Part shown: positions 1-6,286 of the stretch, piece after piece
How the letters are laid out: every line of letters starts with the position of its first letter
Position numbering within the stretch: the stretch's first letter is position 1
NCBI GenBank assembly: GCA_003646995.1
Contig: QMLZ01000063.1
Coordinates: 1-12,865 of the forward strand
DNA length: 12,865 nt
Origin: Deltaproteobacteria bacterium
Lineage (GTDB): Bacteria > Desulfobacterota > DSM-4660 > Desulfatiglandales > Desulfatiglandaceae
Direction: 5' to 3'
The notes under the pieces: model-generated
The model's input: only the letters and a program-made list of their open reading frames with translations
Told to the model about the DNA's origin: nothing
The model's database searches: none
Position numbers and translations under genes: made by a program

Positions 1-2117
1 ACATTGAAACGACCATCTTTTATATGGATATGAGAACCCATGGAAAAGGCTTTGAAAGATACATGAACAATGCAACCTCAAGCGGCGTCAGACTAATAAG
101 GAGCCGCATCCACACTATTGACCGGACAGACAATGACAATCTCCTGGTGAAATATGTAGATGATAAGGGCGAGGCACAAAAGGAGATCTTTGATCTGGTG
201 GTCTTGTCCGTGGGTCTAAGGCCATCCGCAGAGGCAACAGAGTTAGCTGCCCGAATTGGCCTCAAGATTAATACAGATGGCTATATTCAAACCAAGCAAA
301 ATTCTGAAGTGCAAACCAGCAAGCCTGGCATTTATGCATGTGGTGGGATCACCTCGCCTGAGGACATCAAAGGTTCTATCACTCAGGCAAGTGCAGTTGT
401 TTCGGAAATCATGTCCTTCCTAAAACCTTCACCTTTCACAAAAGGATCAAGGTATCCCTCCCTAAAGGCTGTGGATACCGCGCCGAGGATCCTGGTTGCC
501 TACCATGCCTGCAATGGTATGGACCCTGAAGTAGGCCAAAAGGTTAAAAAGGCAGCCTCAAATATGAGCGGGGTTGTTCAGGTAGTTCAGCTGGGAGAAG
601 ATCTGCTAGGGGATTTGCGGAAAAAGCTGAGAGAAACAAAGGCCAATAGGGTTGTCTTTGCCTGCTGTTCCCCTGAACTCCACAAAGCGTTGGTGGAAGA
701 GGCGTTGCGCTCCAGCGGCCTGAACCCATACTTATACGAGACAGTGGACCTGAGGGTTGTTGGCGGCAAAAACAAGGGATCACAACTCCAGGACAGGGTG
801 CAAGCTGGAGTGGCCAAAGCTACGTTTCTCACCCCTCCCCCCCTGAGAGAAGTTGAGGTCTTTAAGCAGGCCCTGGTTGTAGGCGGCGGCCTGGCAGGCA
901 TGCAATCTGCCTTATCCATTGCCAAAAGCGGATATAACGTAATACTCGTTGAAAAAACCGAGAGACTCGGTGGCCATTGCAATCACGTGAAAACCAATTG
1001 GCGCGGAGAAAATACCCAAGAACAACTGGAAAAACTCATCCGGACGGTGGACAGAAATAGAAAAATCAAGGTTCTCCTGAATGCTGAAGTAAAAAGAAAC
1101 GTTGGTTCGCCCGGCCACTTTTCAACGACGATAAAGCAGGCAGACAAAGAGATTGAGGTATTACATGGGGTTACGGTCCTGGCAACCGGCGCCAACCCCA
1201 CAAAGACCACAGAATACCTTTACGGCAAGCATAGGAATGTATTCACATGGGCGGAGCTCAGCCAAAAGCTCTTGGATGACCCATCGTTTTTCAAGAACAG
1301 CAAGGTGGGTGTATTCATCCAATGCGTGGGGTCTCGGGAGCCGGACAGGCCTTACTGCAGCAACTTTTGTTGCACCTTTGCTGTTAGGACTGCTATCGAC
1401 TTGATGGAAATGAACCCTGAGATGCAGATATATATTCTATACCGCGATATTCGCACATTCGGACTCAGAGAATCCCTGTACCGCCAGGCAAGAGAAAATG
1501 GTGTAGTGTTCATTAAATATGAAACCAGCTCCAAGCCACTGGTAACCGCGGAAAATGGCATAGATTCGTTGAAGGTGACAGCCACAGATCACATATTGAA
1601 TCGGCCCATTACCATCGAACCTGACTTTATCTCCCTCCAAACCGCTATTGCGCCGGACGGGAGCGCCCAGATAGCCGAAATCTTTGGGGTGGACCTTGAT
1701 GAAGACGGCTTCTTTGCTGAATCTCCCGAGAAACTCAAACCTGTTGAATCCACAAGGCCCGGCGTTTTCCTGGCAGGCCTTGCCCACTACCCCAAGGATA
1801 CGGGAGATTCCTTAACCCAGGCAAATGCTGCGGCAGCGAAGGCTGTTGAAATATTGAGGAAGGATACAATCGAGATAGGGGGACGGGTCGCAGAGGTTCG
1901 GCCCGAAAAGTGTGCCGTGTGTTGTACATGCGTTAGAACCTGTCCTTTTCACATACCATACATTGACCACGACAAAGGTGCAGCCTACATAGATCCTGGA
2001 CTATGTCAAGGTTGTGGAATGTGCGTAGCCGAATGCCCCGGTAAAGCGATTACCATGGTTACATGTAGTGACGAAATGCTTAACGACGCCCCTGCATTTT
2101 TGCTCGGGATATCATAG
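1..2117 (+). CDS. hdrA: HdrA-like FAD/iron-sulfur protein, tandem-module form, 5' truncated by window edge
   Basis: This is the 3' part of a cytoplasmic heterodisulfide reductase subunit A-like flavoprotein; the frame is open from base 3, so the start lies outside the window. About 704 residues are visible (numbering here from the Met at 24). Residues 1-135 are the end of a first FAD module (motif DMRTHGKG, then GIYACGGI). Residues 153-270 resemble the HdrA N-terminal domain (FACCSPELH). Residues 283-610 are a second complete FAD module, with dinucleotide motif VVGGGLAGM at 285-293, a repeat of the first motif as YRDIRTFG at 473-480, and GVFLAG at 580-585. Two [4Fe-4S] ferredoxin motifs close the protein: C630, C633, C636, C640 and C661, C664, C667, C671. 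HdrA carries the bifurcating FAD in Hdr complexes and passes electrons through its clusters. MvhD follows 31 bp downstream, then metV and metF, so it probably feeds electrons to or from methylenetetrahydrofolate reductase. Family assignment is firm; partner and direction of electron flow are inferred. Confidence 0.9.
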   Translation, partial: IETTIFYMDMRTHGKGFERYMNNATSSGVRLIRSRIHTIDRTDNDNLLVKYVDDKGEAQKEIFDLVVLSVGLRPSAEATELAARIGLKINTDGYIQTKQNSEVQTSKPGIYACGGITSPEDIKGSITQASAVVSEIMSFLKPSPFTKGSRYPSLKAVDTAPRILVAYHACNGMDPEVGQKVKKAASNMSGVVQVVQLGEDLLGDLRKKLRETKANRVVFACCSPELHKALVEEALRSSGLNPYLYETVDLRVVGGKNKGSQLQDRVQAGVAKATFLTPPPLREVEVFKQALVVGGGLAGMQSALSIAKSGYNVILVEKTERLGGHCNHVKTNWRGENTQEQLEKLIRTVDRNRKIKVLLNAEVKRNVGSPGHFSTTIKQADKEIEVLHGVTVLATGANPTKTTEYLYGKHRNVFTWAELSQKLLDDPSFFKNSKVGVFIQCVGSREPDRPYCSNFCCTFAVRTAIDLMEMNPEMQIYILYRDIRTFGLRESLYRQARENGVVFIKYETSSKPLVTAENGIDSLKVTATDHILNRPITIEPDFISLQTAIAPDGSAQIAEIFGVDLDEDGFFAESPEKLKPVESTRPGVFLAGLAHYPKDTGDSLTQANAAAAKAVEILRKDTIEIGGRVAEVRPEKCAVCCTCVRTCPFHIPYIDHDKGAAYIDPGLCQGCGMCVAECPGKAITMVTCSDEMLNDAPAFLLGIS

Positions 2118-2148
2118 GGCTCTACCATTGAGAAAGGAGAGCAATACA

Positions 2149-2559
2149 ATGAATGATTTCGTACCTCAGATTGTTGCCTTTTATTGTTCAAATTGCGCTT
2201 CTGCCGCCGCAGACGTGGCTGAAGGCCTTAAACTCGAGCTACCTGATAATATCAAGATAATCAATGTGCCCTGCACTGGCCGAATCGAGATTCTCCACCT
2301 CCTTAAACCATTTGAAAAGGGGGCGGACGGAGTATACGTTGCAGGATGCCAGGAAGATAGCTGCAGGTACACTAGTGGAATAAACAAGGTAAAAAAGCGG
2401 GTGGAATATGTTAAAAAGATCCTTGAGCAACTCGAGATTGACCCGCGGCGTATCGAGGTATTTTCACTGTCCGCTTCCAACGGGCAGGAATTCGCAAACC
2501 TTGGTGTAAAAATGAGCGAAAGGGTCCGCTCCCTAGGACCTAACCCAGCTAAGGGTTGA
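2149..2559 (+). CDS. mvhD: MvhD/FlpD-family [2Fe-2S] electron-transfer subunit
   Basis: This 136-residue protein belongs to the MvhD/FlpD family (methyl-viologen-reducing hydrogenase delta subunit), small iron-sulfur proteins that connect HdrA to an electron donor such as a hydrogenase or formate dehydrogenase. The expected cysteine pattern is present: C13 and C16 (FYCSNCA), C42 (PCTGR), C67 and C72 (GCQEDSCRY). These are the likely ligands of one [2Fe-2S] cluster. Length is normal for the family. The ATG at 2149 is chosen because AAAGGAGA (2133-2140) lies at good spacing and the protein then begins like its relatives; a longer frame from 2068 would overlap the end of hdrA and has no support. 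It lies 31 bp after the hdrA stop, and a 99-bp gap separates it from metV. No hydrogenase subunit is visible, so its donor or acceptor is unknown. Confidence 0.9.
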   Translation: MNDFVPQIVAFYCSNCASAAADVAEGLKLELPDNIKIINVPCTGRIEILHLLKPFEKGADGVYVAGCQEDSCRYTSGINKVKKRVEYVKKILEQLEIDPRRIEVFSLSASNGQEFANLGVKMSERVRSLGPNPAKG

Positions 2560-2625
2560 AAACCTTTGTAGCCCTCGGCTGGTTTCATTGGCACCGCAAA
2601 GGGGAATAATTGGACGGATTCAGCC

Positions 2626-2631
2626 TATAAT
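2626..2631 (+). promoter_or_regulatory. Possible internal promoter -10 box before metV
   Basis: A perfect TATAAT lies in the 99-bp mvhD-metV gap, about 15 bases before the metV ribosome-binding site AAGGGG (2646-2651). No good -35 hexamer is found at 16-18 bp; TTGGAC (2610-2615) is too close. It may be a weak or activator-dependent internal start for metVF, or chance in an AT-rich gap. Confidence 0.25.
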
Positions 2632-2658
2632 TAACTAAATAGTCCAAGGGGTTATAAG

Positions 2659-3327
2659 ATGATCGTTGCTGAGCAAAAACCAATAAGAGAAATATGGGAA
2701 ATGGTAAAGGACTTCAACAAAGTGCTGGTGATAGGCTGCAAAGGATGTGTGACCGTGTGTAACGTCGGGGGGGCCAAGGAAGTGGGTGTGCTCGCCTCCT
2801 TACTGAGGATTGCGGCCAACAAAAACGGCAAAACAATGGAGGTGGGGGAGGCCACCCTCGAGAGGCAGTGTGATCCCGAATATATCGAAGAGGTGAAAGA
2901 TATAATCGGAGAATATGATGCAGTAGTTAGCATAGCCTGTGGAGTAGGCCCTCAATTCCTGTCGGAAAGGTATCCCCAGTCTCGTATCTTCCCTGGGCTT
3001 AACACCAAATTCATGGGAGGCGCTGTCGAACACGGAGTGTGGTCTGAGAGATGCGCTGGCTGCGGTACCTGTGTGGTCCACTATTTTGGTGGGCTCTGTC
3101 CCATTGCTAGGTGTTCCAAGAGCCTGCTTAACGGCCCATGCGGTGGCTCATCTGGCGGAAAATGCGAAATTTCCAAGGAAGTAGACTGCGTCTGGGACCT
3201 GATTGTAAGGAAACTAATGGAGCAGGGGCGCCTGGATGAGCTCAGGCAATTTAGGCCTGCAAAAGACTGGACAACGGCACGGGATGGCGGCCCCAGGACG
3301 ATGATCAGGGAGGAGCTTGCAAAATGA
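2659..3327 (+). CDS. metV: MetV, iron-sulfur subunit of methylenetetrahydrofolate reductase
   Basis: This 222-residue protein matches the MetV family (methylene-tetrahydrofolate reductase C-terminal domain family), the zinc/iron-sulfur partner that acetogens and related anaerobes use with MetF. It is rich in cysteine, as expected: C27, C30 and C34 (GCKGCVTVC), C71, C94, then a second group C132, C135, C138 (CAGCGTC), C147, C152, C161 and C169. NGPCGGSSGGKCE near residue 158 is a family hallmark. These cysteines probably hold two clusters that carry electrons between the Hdr-type module and the flavin of MetF. AAGGGG (2646-2651) lies 7 bases before the ATG. The stop overlaps the metF start as ATGA (3324-3327), which suggests translational coupling and equal output of the two subunits. 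Confidence 0.9.
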   Translation: MIVAEQKPIREIWEMVKDFNKVLVIGCKGCVTVCNVGGAKEVGVLASLLRIAANKNGKTMEVGEATLERQCDPEYIEEVKDIIGEYDAVVSIACGVGPQFLSERYPQSRIFPGLNTKFMGGAVEHGVWSERCAGCGTCVVHYFGGLCPIARCSKSLLNGPCGGSSGGKCEISKEVDCVWDLIVRKLMEQGRLDELRQFRPAKDWTTARDGGPRTMIREELAK

Positions 3328-4256
3328 GTGAATACAAGTCAGGAAGTAATCTTGAGAAGGTGCTTAAGGCTGGCCACTTTGCTTTCACGGGTGAATGCGG
3401 CCCTCCTCAGGGTGCGAATGTGGAAAAACTCAGGGAAAAGGCCCAGCATTTGAAGGGTATGGTCGATGCCGTCAATGTAACCGATAATCAAACAGCAGTA
3501 GTGAGAATGTCAAGCTGGGCAGCCTCATTGATTCTGCTGCAGGAGGGGCTGGAGCCCAACTTTCAGATGGTGTGCCGCGACAGAAACCGGCTGGCCATTC
3601 AAAGCGATATATTAGGCGTATATTCCCACGGTATACGCAACATGCTATGCCTTTCAGGTGACCACCAGAAATTCGGCAATCATCCCCAGGCCAAGAATGT
3701 ATATGACATTGATTCCATGCAATTGATACACGCGGTCAAGACCATGCGAGATGAAGGCAAATTTCTCAATGGAGAACAAATAGACGTGCCACCCAAGCTC
3801 TTCATCGGAGCCGCCTGTAATCCATTTGCCGACCCTTTTGAATTCCGCGTATATCGCCTTGCCAAAAAAATAGAGGCTGGTGCGGACTTTATCCAGACCC
3901 AATGCATTTATAACATGGACAAATTCAGGGAATTCATGAAACGAGTGGTTGATATGGGGCTTCATGAAAAGTGTTACATTCTAGCAGGCGTGACCCCCAT
4001 GAAGAGCGTAGGTATGGCCCGGTATATGGCAAAACAGGTTCCTGGCATGGACGTGCCCGATTCTCTCATCAAGAGATTACAGGGGGCAGGAAAAGGTAAG
4101 GCCGCAGAGGAAGGAATCAGGTTCGCAATAGAGCAAATAGAGGAATTTAAGGAAATGGAGGGAATAGCCGGGGTTCACCTCATGGCTATAGAATGGGAGC
4201 ATAGGGTTCCCGAAATAGCCGAACGGGCAGGAATGCTCCCACGGCCCAAGGTTTAG
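3324..4256 (+). CDS. metF: MetF, 5,10-methylenetetrahydrofolate reductase catalytic subunit
   Basis: This 310-residue TIM-barrel flavoprotein reduces methylene-THF to methyl-THF, the last folate step of the methyl branch of the Wood-Ljungdahl pathway and also the methyl supply for methionine. The catalytic Glu is E24 in FTGECGPPQG, and the flavin/folate-contacting Asp is D113 in LSGDHQK. The segments GAACNPF and GADFIQTQ (about residues 158-184) are typical. The length is usual for the bacterial enzyme. It is coupled to metV through the ATGA overlap and is the last gene of its operon, 21 bases before a strong terminator hairpin. The pairing with MetV, MvhD and HdrA points to a ferredoxin- or NADH-linked anaerobic enzyme rather than a simple E. 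coli-type NADH enzyme. The linkage is seen; the electron donor is inferred. Confidence 0.93.
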   Translation: MSEYKSGSNLEKVLKAGHFAFTGECGPPQGANVEKLREKAQHLKGMVDAVNVTDNQTAVVRMSSWAASLILLQEGLEPNFQMVCRDRNRLAIQSDILGVYSHGIRNMLCLSGDHQKFGNHPQAKNVYDIDSMQLIHAVKTMRDEGKFLNGEQIDVPPKLFIGAACNPFADPFEFRVYRLAKKIEAGADFIQTQCIYNMDKFREFMKRVVDMGLHEKCYILAGVTPMKSVGMARYMAKQVPGMDVPDSLIKRLQGAGKGKAAEEGIRFAIEQIEEFKEMEGIAGVHLMAIEWEHRVPEIAERAGMLPRPKV

Positions 4257-4277
4257 TTGTTGCCTCTCTATTCGCCT

Positions 4278-4312
4278 AACGCCCGCTCACTAGAGCGGGC
4301 GTTCGTTTTTTT
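4278..4312 (+). terminator. Rho-independent terminator after metF
   Basis: A perfect 11-bp stem AACGCCCGCTC / GAGCGGGCGTT with a 4-base ACTA loop is followed, two bases on, by seven T (4306-4312). It ends the hdrA-mvhD-metV-metF operon. The convergent transporter gene stops at 4318, only six bases beyond. On the - strand the hairpin has no T run, so strong termination is expected only for + transcripts. Confidence 0.93.
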
Positions 4313-4317
4313 GCACC

Positions 4318-5220
4318 CTACCCTTTGTTCACCAACACCATCCCAATGCTCACCAACACTAGGGCCACTATCAGGCTTGCACCAATCGGTTCACCCAGCA
4401 TGATCACCCCACTTATTAGAACTCCAAGGACAGGCGTAAAAAAAGAAAATGCATGCAGTAGGCTGACCTGATACCTGTGGACCAATTCAAACCAAACCAA
4501 ATAACTTAGAAATGCCACTATTATGCATTGGTATGCCAGCGCCAGTATCCCTGTCACGCTGACATCATGAAAAAGGGGCGATTCAAATAACCAGCTCAAG
4601 CAAAAAAGCAGGGGAACCGAAAAAAGAACTTGGTAAAAGAGAGTCTGCAAGGGTTCTGTTCTATGAGCCAAGAATCGTTTTATATACACGGTCGTACCGC
4701 CCCACATGGCACCTGCAGTCAGTGCCATAATATCACCAGGTAATGTGTCGGCCGAAAAAGTTCCAAGCTTCTTAAGAAAAAGTACTAGTATCCCGCAAAA
4801 AGCTATTATGAGTCCCGCGGCCTTCCATGGCGTCAGTCGATCTCCCCCCAAGAAATAATGTGCCCCTAAGGCAGCGAAAAAGGGTGCAGTGTAAAGTAAT
4901 ATGTAAACCCTGGAAGCCAGTGTGTATTGCAGCCCCATGTAAATGAGACCGAACTCAGTCCCAAAGAGCAGTCCAACAACCAGACCGTGATATGTGACGT
5001 TCTTTGCAGGAAAGGCCTTTAGCCCTTTTACCCGCATCCAGATGTAAAGCCCCACGGTTGCCACCAGCGACCTTGTCCCGGCCATAAATAGGGGAGCAAT
5101 CTCCCGCTCAGCTATTTTAATAGTGGCCATATTCGCTCCCCATACTGTTGCAAGGACAAGGAGGACCGAGATAGGCTTCCAATCAAATTCCTTGTGGAAG
5201 TAATTCTGCTTATCCTTCAC
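4318..5220 (-). CDS. EamA/DMT-superfamily membrane transporter
   Basis: This is an inner-membrane protein of the drug/metabolite transporter superfamily with two EamA repeats and about ten hydrophobic segments. The first half runs from about VLLVLATVWGANMATIKIA to LIIAFCGILVLFLKK. The second starts at GDIMALTAGAMWGGTTVYIKR and ends with LGEPIGASLIVALVLVSIGMVL. Both the WGxN/WGGT motif after the first helix and the GEP motif before the last helix are typical. Substrate cannot be told from sequence; family members export amino acids, metabolites or drugs. I choose GTG at 5220 (300 residues, usual family length), preceded on the - strand by GAAGGG at 6-base spacing. A TTG at 5352 would add 44 atypical residues across a terminator hairpin. 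It converges on metF. No room for a promoter exists between the upstream hairpin and this start, so transcription must pass through that hairpin. Confidence 0.85.
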   Translation of the reverse strand: MKDKQNYFHKEFDWKPISVLLVLATVWGANMATIKIAEREIAPLFMAGTRSLVATVGLYIWMRVKGLKAFPAKNVTYHGLVVGLLFGTEFGLIYMGLQYTLASRVYILLYTAPFFAALGAHYFLGGDRLTPWKAAGLIIAFCGILVLFLKKLGTFSADTLPGDIMALTAGAMWGGTTVYIKRFLAHRTEPLQTLFYQVLFSVPLLFCLSWLFESPLFHDVSVTGILALAYQCIIVAFLSYLVWFELVHRYQVSLLHAFSFFTPVLGVLISGVIMLGEPIGASLIVALVLVSIGMVLVNKG

Positions 5221-5238
5221 GCTGCACCCTTCCCCTCC

Positions 5239-5281
5239 AAAAAAAGAAGGTGCTACCAGATATCTCCCGAGCAGCACCTTC
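5239..5281 (-). terminator. Terminator or attenuator hairpin between the nuclease-like gene and the transporter
   Basis: Read on the - strand, GAAGGTGCT (5281-5273) pairs perfectly with AGCACCTTC (5254-5246) across an 18-base loop, and seven T follow (5245-5239). It lies 55 bases after the stop of the nuclease-like gene and only 18 bases before the transporter GTG. It may end the upstream transcript or act as a leader attenuator for the transporter. Confidence 0.8.
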
Positions 5282-5283
5282 CC

Positions 5284-5303
5284 AAAAATGAGCCAAAAGC
5301 TCA
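5284..5303 (-). terminator. Weak second hairpin, first of a tandem pair
   Basis: On the - strand TGAGC / GCTCA form a 5-bp stem with a 5-base loop, followed by TTTTT (5288-5284). It stands directly in front of the stronger hairpin at 5239-5281, so the two may act as tandem terminators behind the nuclease-like gene. The stem is short and could be chance. Confidence 0.4.
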
Positions 5304-5335
5304 AGCTTGAACTTCCAATGGAATCTATCTCGTTC

Positions 5336-5875
5336 TTACAGCCTCCCCTCAATACCGATCTTGTGAATCTCCCGCCACCGTGAAGGACTTACGTACTTAT
5401 CCCCCAATGACCACATCCCGATCTTGTTATCTTTAGCGATTCTTTCAGCGTGAAGAAAAGGTCCTATGTTGAAGCCCGGAGGCAGATCCTTTTCAAATGC
5501 CTCGGCGAGACCCTTTGCGACCATATCCAGGTTAACATTCTTCCCGTTCACATATATCACTCCTAGGAGATAGTTGTCAGGATATGGCCCCTTTCCGTAA
5601 CCCTCTATTTCAACTTCCTTGTTGAGGATCAGCTCCGAGAGGTACTGCTTAGCCTCCCTCCCATAAGGTTGATCAGGAATACCCGATGTTTCGGAAATTT
5701 CTGGTGCGTCGATACCCATCAGCATAACATAGATAACCACTCCATCCTGGACTGCCATTACAGTGTCGCCGTCGTATACCCTGGTGATTTTGAAAGTCTG
5801 CTTACTGGCAGCGCACATCCCCGCCTGGGATAATAAAAGCACCAAACCAACAAGGCAAACCAAGACTTTTTTCAT
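5336..5875 (-). CDS. Exported staphylococcal-nuclease-fold (SNase/TNase) protein lacking the catalytic arginines
   Basis: This 179-residue protein starts at ATG 5875, behind AAAGGA at 6-7 bases. A longer frame to 5935 adds residues before an obvious signal peptide and is rejected. Residues 1-24 are a Sec signal peptide (MKK, hydrophobic core, then MCAAS), so it acts in the periplasm or outside. The SNase fold follows: YDGDT at 34-38, GIDAPE at 54-59, GKNVNLDMVAKGLAEA at 111-126, IGMWS at 152-156. Compared with Staphylococcus nuclease, the metal-binding Asp residues (D37, D56) and the Glu of DAPE (E59) are kept. The position of Arg35 is Met51, and the position of Arg87 is Tyr102. Both substrate/transition-state arginines thus appear lost, so it may be a poor or dead nuclease. 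Fold assignment is firm; activity is doubtful. It is divergent from tig. Confidence 0.85.
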   Translation of the reverse strand: MKKVLVCLVGLVLLLSQAGMCAASKQTFKITRVYDGDTVMAVQDGVVIYVMLMGIDAPEISETSGIPDQPYGREAKQYLSELILNKEVEIEGYGKGPYPDNYLLGVIYVNGKNVNLDMVAKGLAEAFEKDLPPGFNIGPFLHAERIAKDNKIGMWSLGDKYVSPSRWREIHKIGIEGRL

Positions 5876-6286
5876 TGCCAATCCTTTCCATCCTATAATA
5901 TGGGCCACCTTAAGATATCTCCAACCAAAATACAAATCGAAAATTTTCCAATATTTCTAAAGTAAAACTGTAACAATCTGGGTTTATCATGTCTATTTAT
6001 TCGGTACCATGGAATTTCGCATTGACAGTCGAAAGGGTCTCTAGTAACTTTTTTAGATTATAAGTACTTGTATCACGTACGGGGTTGCAAAAGGGGCCGT
6101 CTTTCACGGAAGCATCTCAAAAAATCCGTAAAAAGGCGAGCCTCTTGTTATTGAGCCGAAACTTTGGTTCTTGCGCGGCAAATGACAATTGCCTTAAAGA
6201 TACTAGCTTAGTCAGAGAGATGTTCAAAACCTGCAAGCTCGGCACCCTGAACAAAAGATAAGGATAAGAAAGAGAAAGGACACAAA
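5876..6286. other. Divergent intergenic region between the nuclease-like gene and tig
   Basis: These 411 bases hold no convincing gene; short frames on either strand are unsupported. The part near 5880-6000 is AT-rich and should carry the promoter of the nuclease-like gene (a weak - strand candidate is TTGTTA 5976-5971 with TATTGG 5953-5948, 17-bp spacing). TTGACA at 6022 may start tig transcription, which leaves a leader of over 200 bases. A small hairpin GGCAA / TTGCC lies at 6177-6193. A purine-rich stretch before tig (about 6254-6280) holds the tig ribosome-binding site. I recognise no known riboswitch or small RNA. Confidence 0.5.
6022..6050 (+). promoter_or_regulatory. Candidate sigma-70-type promoter for the tig-clpP-clpX-lon operon
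   Basis: A perfect -35 box TTGACA (6022-6027) is followed after 17 bp by TAACTT (6045-6050), which matches the -10 consensus at three of six positions. The predicted start near 6057 would give a leader of about 230 bases before tig. The long leader and weak -10 box make this tentative. Confidence 0.35.

Noticed and set aside
587..982. Long - strand frames inside hdrA, tig, clpX and lon
   Set aside because: They mirror strong, family-recognised genes on the + strand, have no ribosome-binding sites and have compositions of antisense shadow frames.
2588..2604. TTGGCAC in the mvhD-metV gap as a sigma-54 (-24/-12) promoter
   Set aside because: The -12 part (TTGC at the required spacing) is absent; AGGGG stands there instead.
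5221..5352. N-terminal extension of the EamA transporter from a TTG at 5352
   Set aside because: It would translate through two terminator hairpins and overlap the end of the nuclease-like gene. The added 44 residues are unlike transporter N-termini, and the GTG at 5220 gives the usual length.
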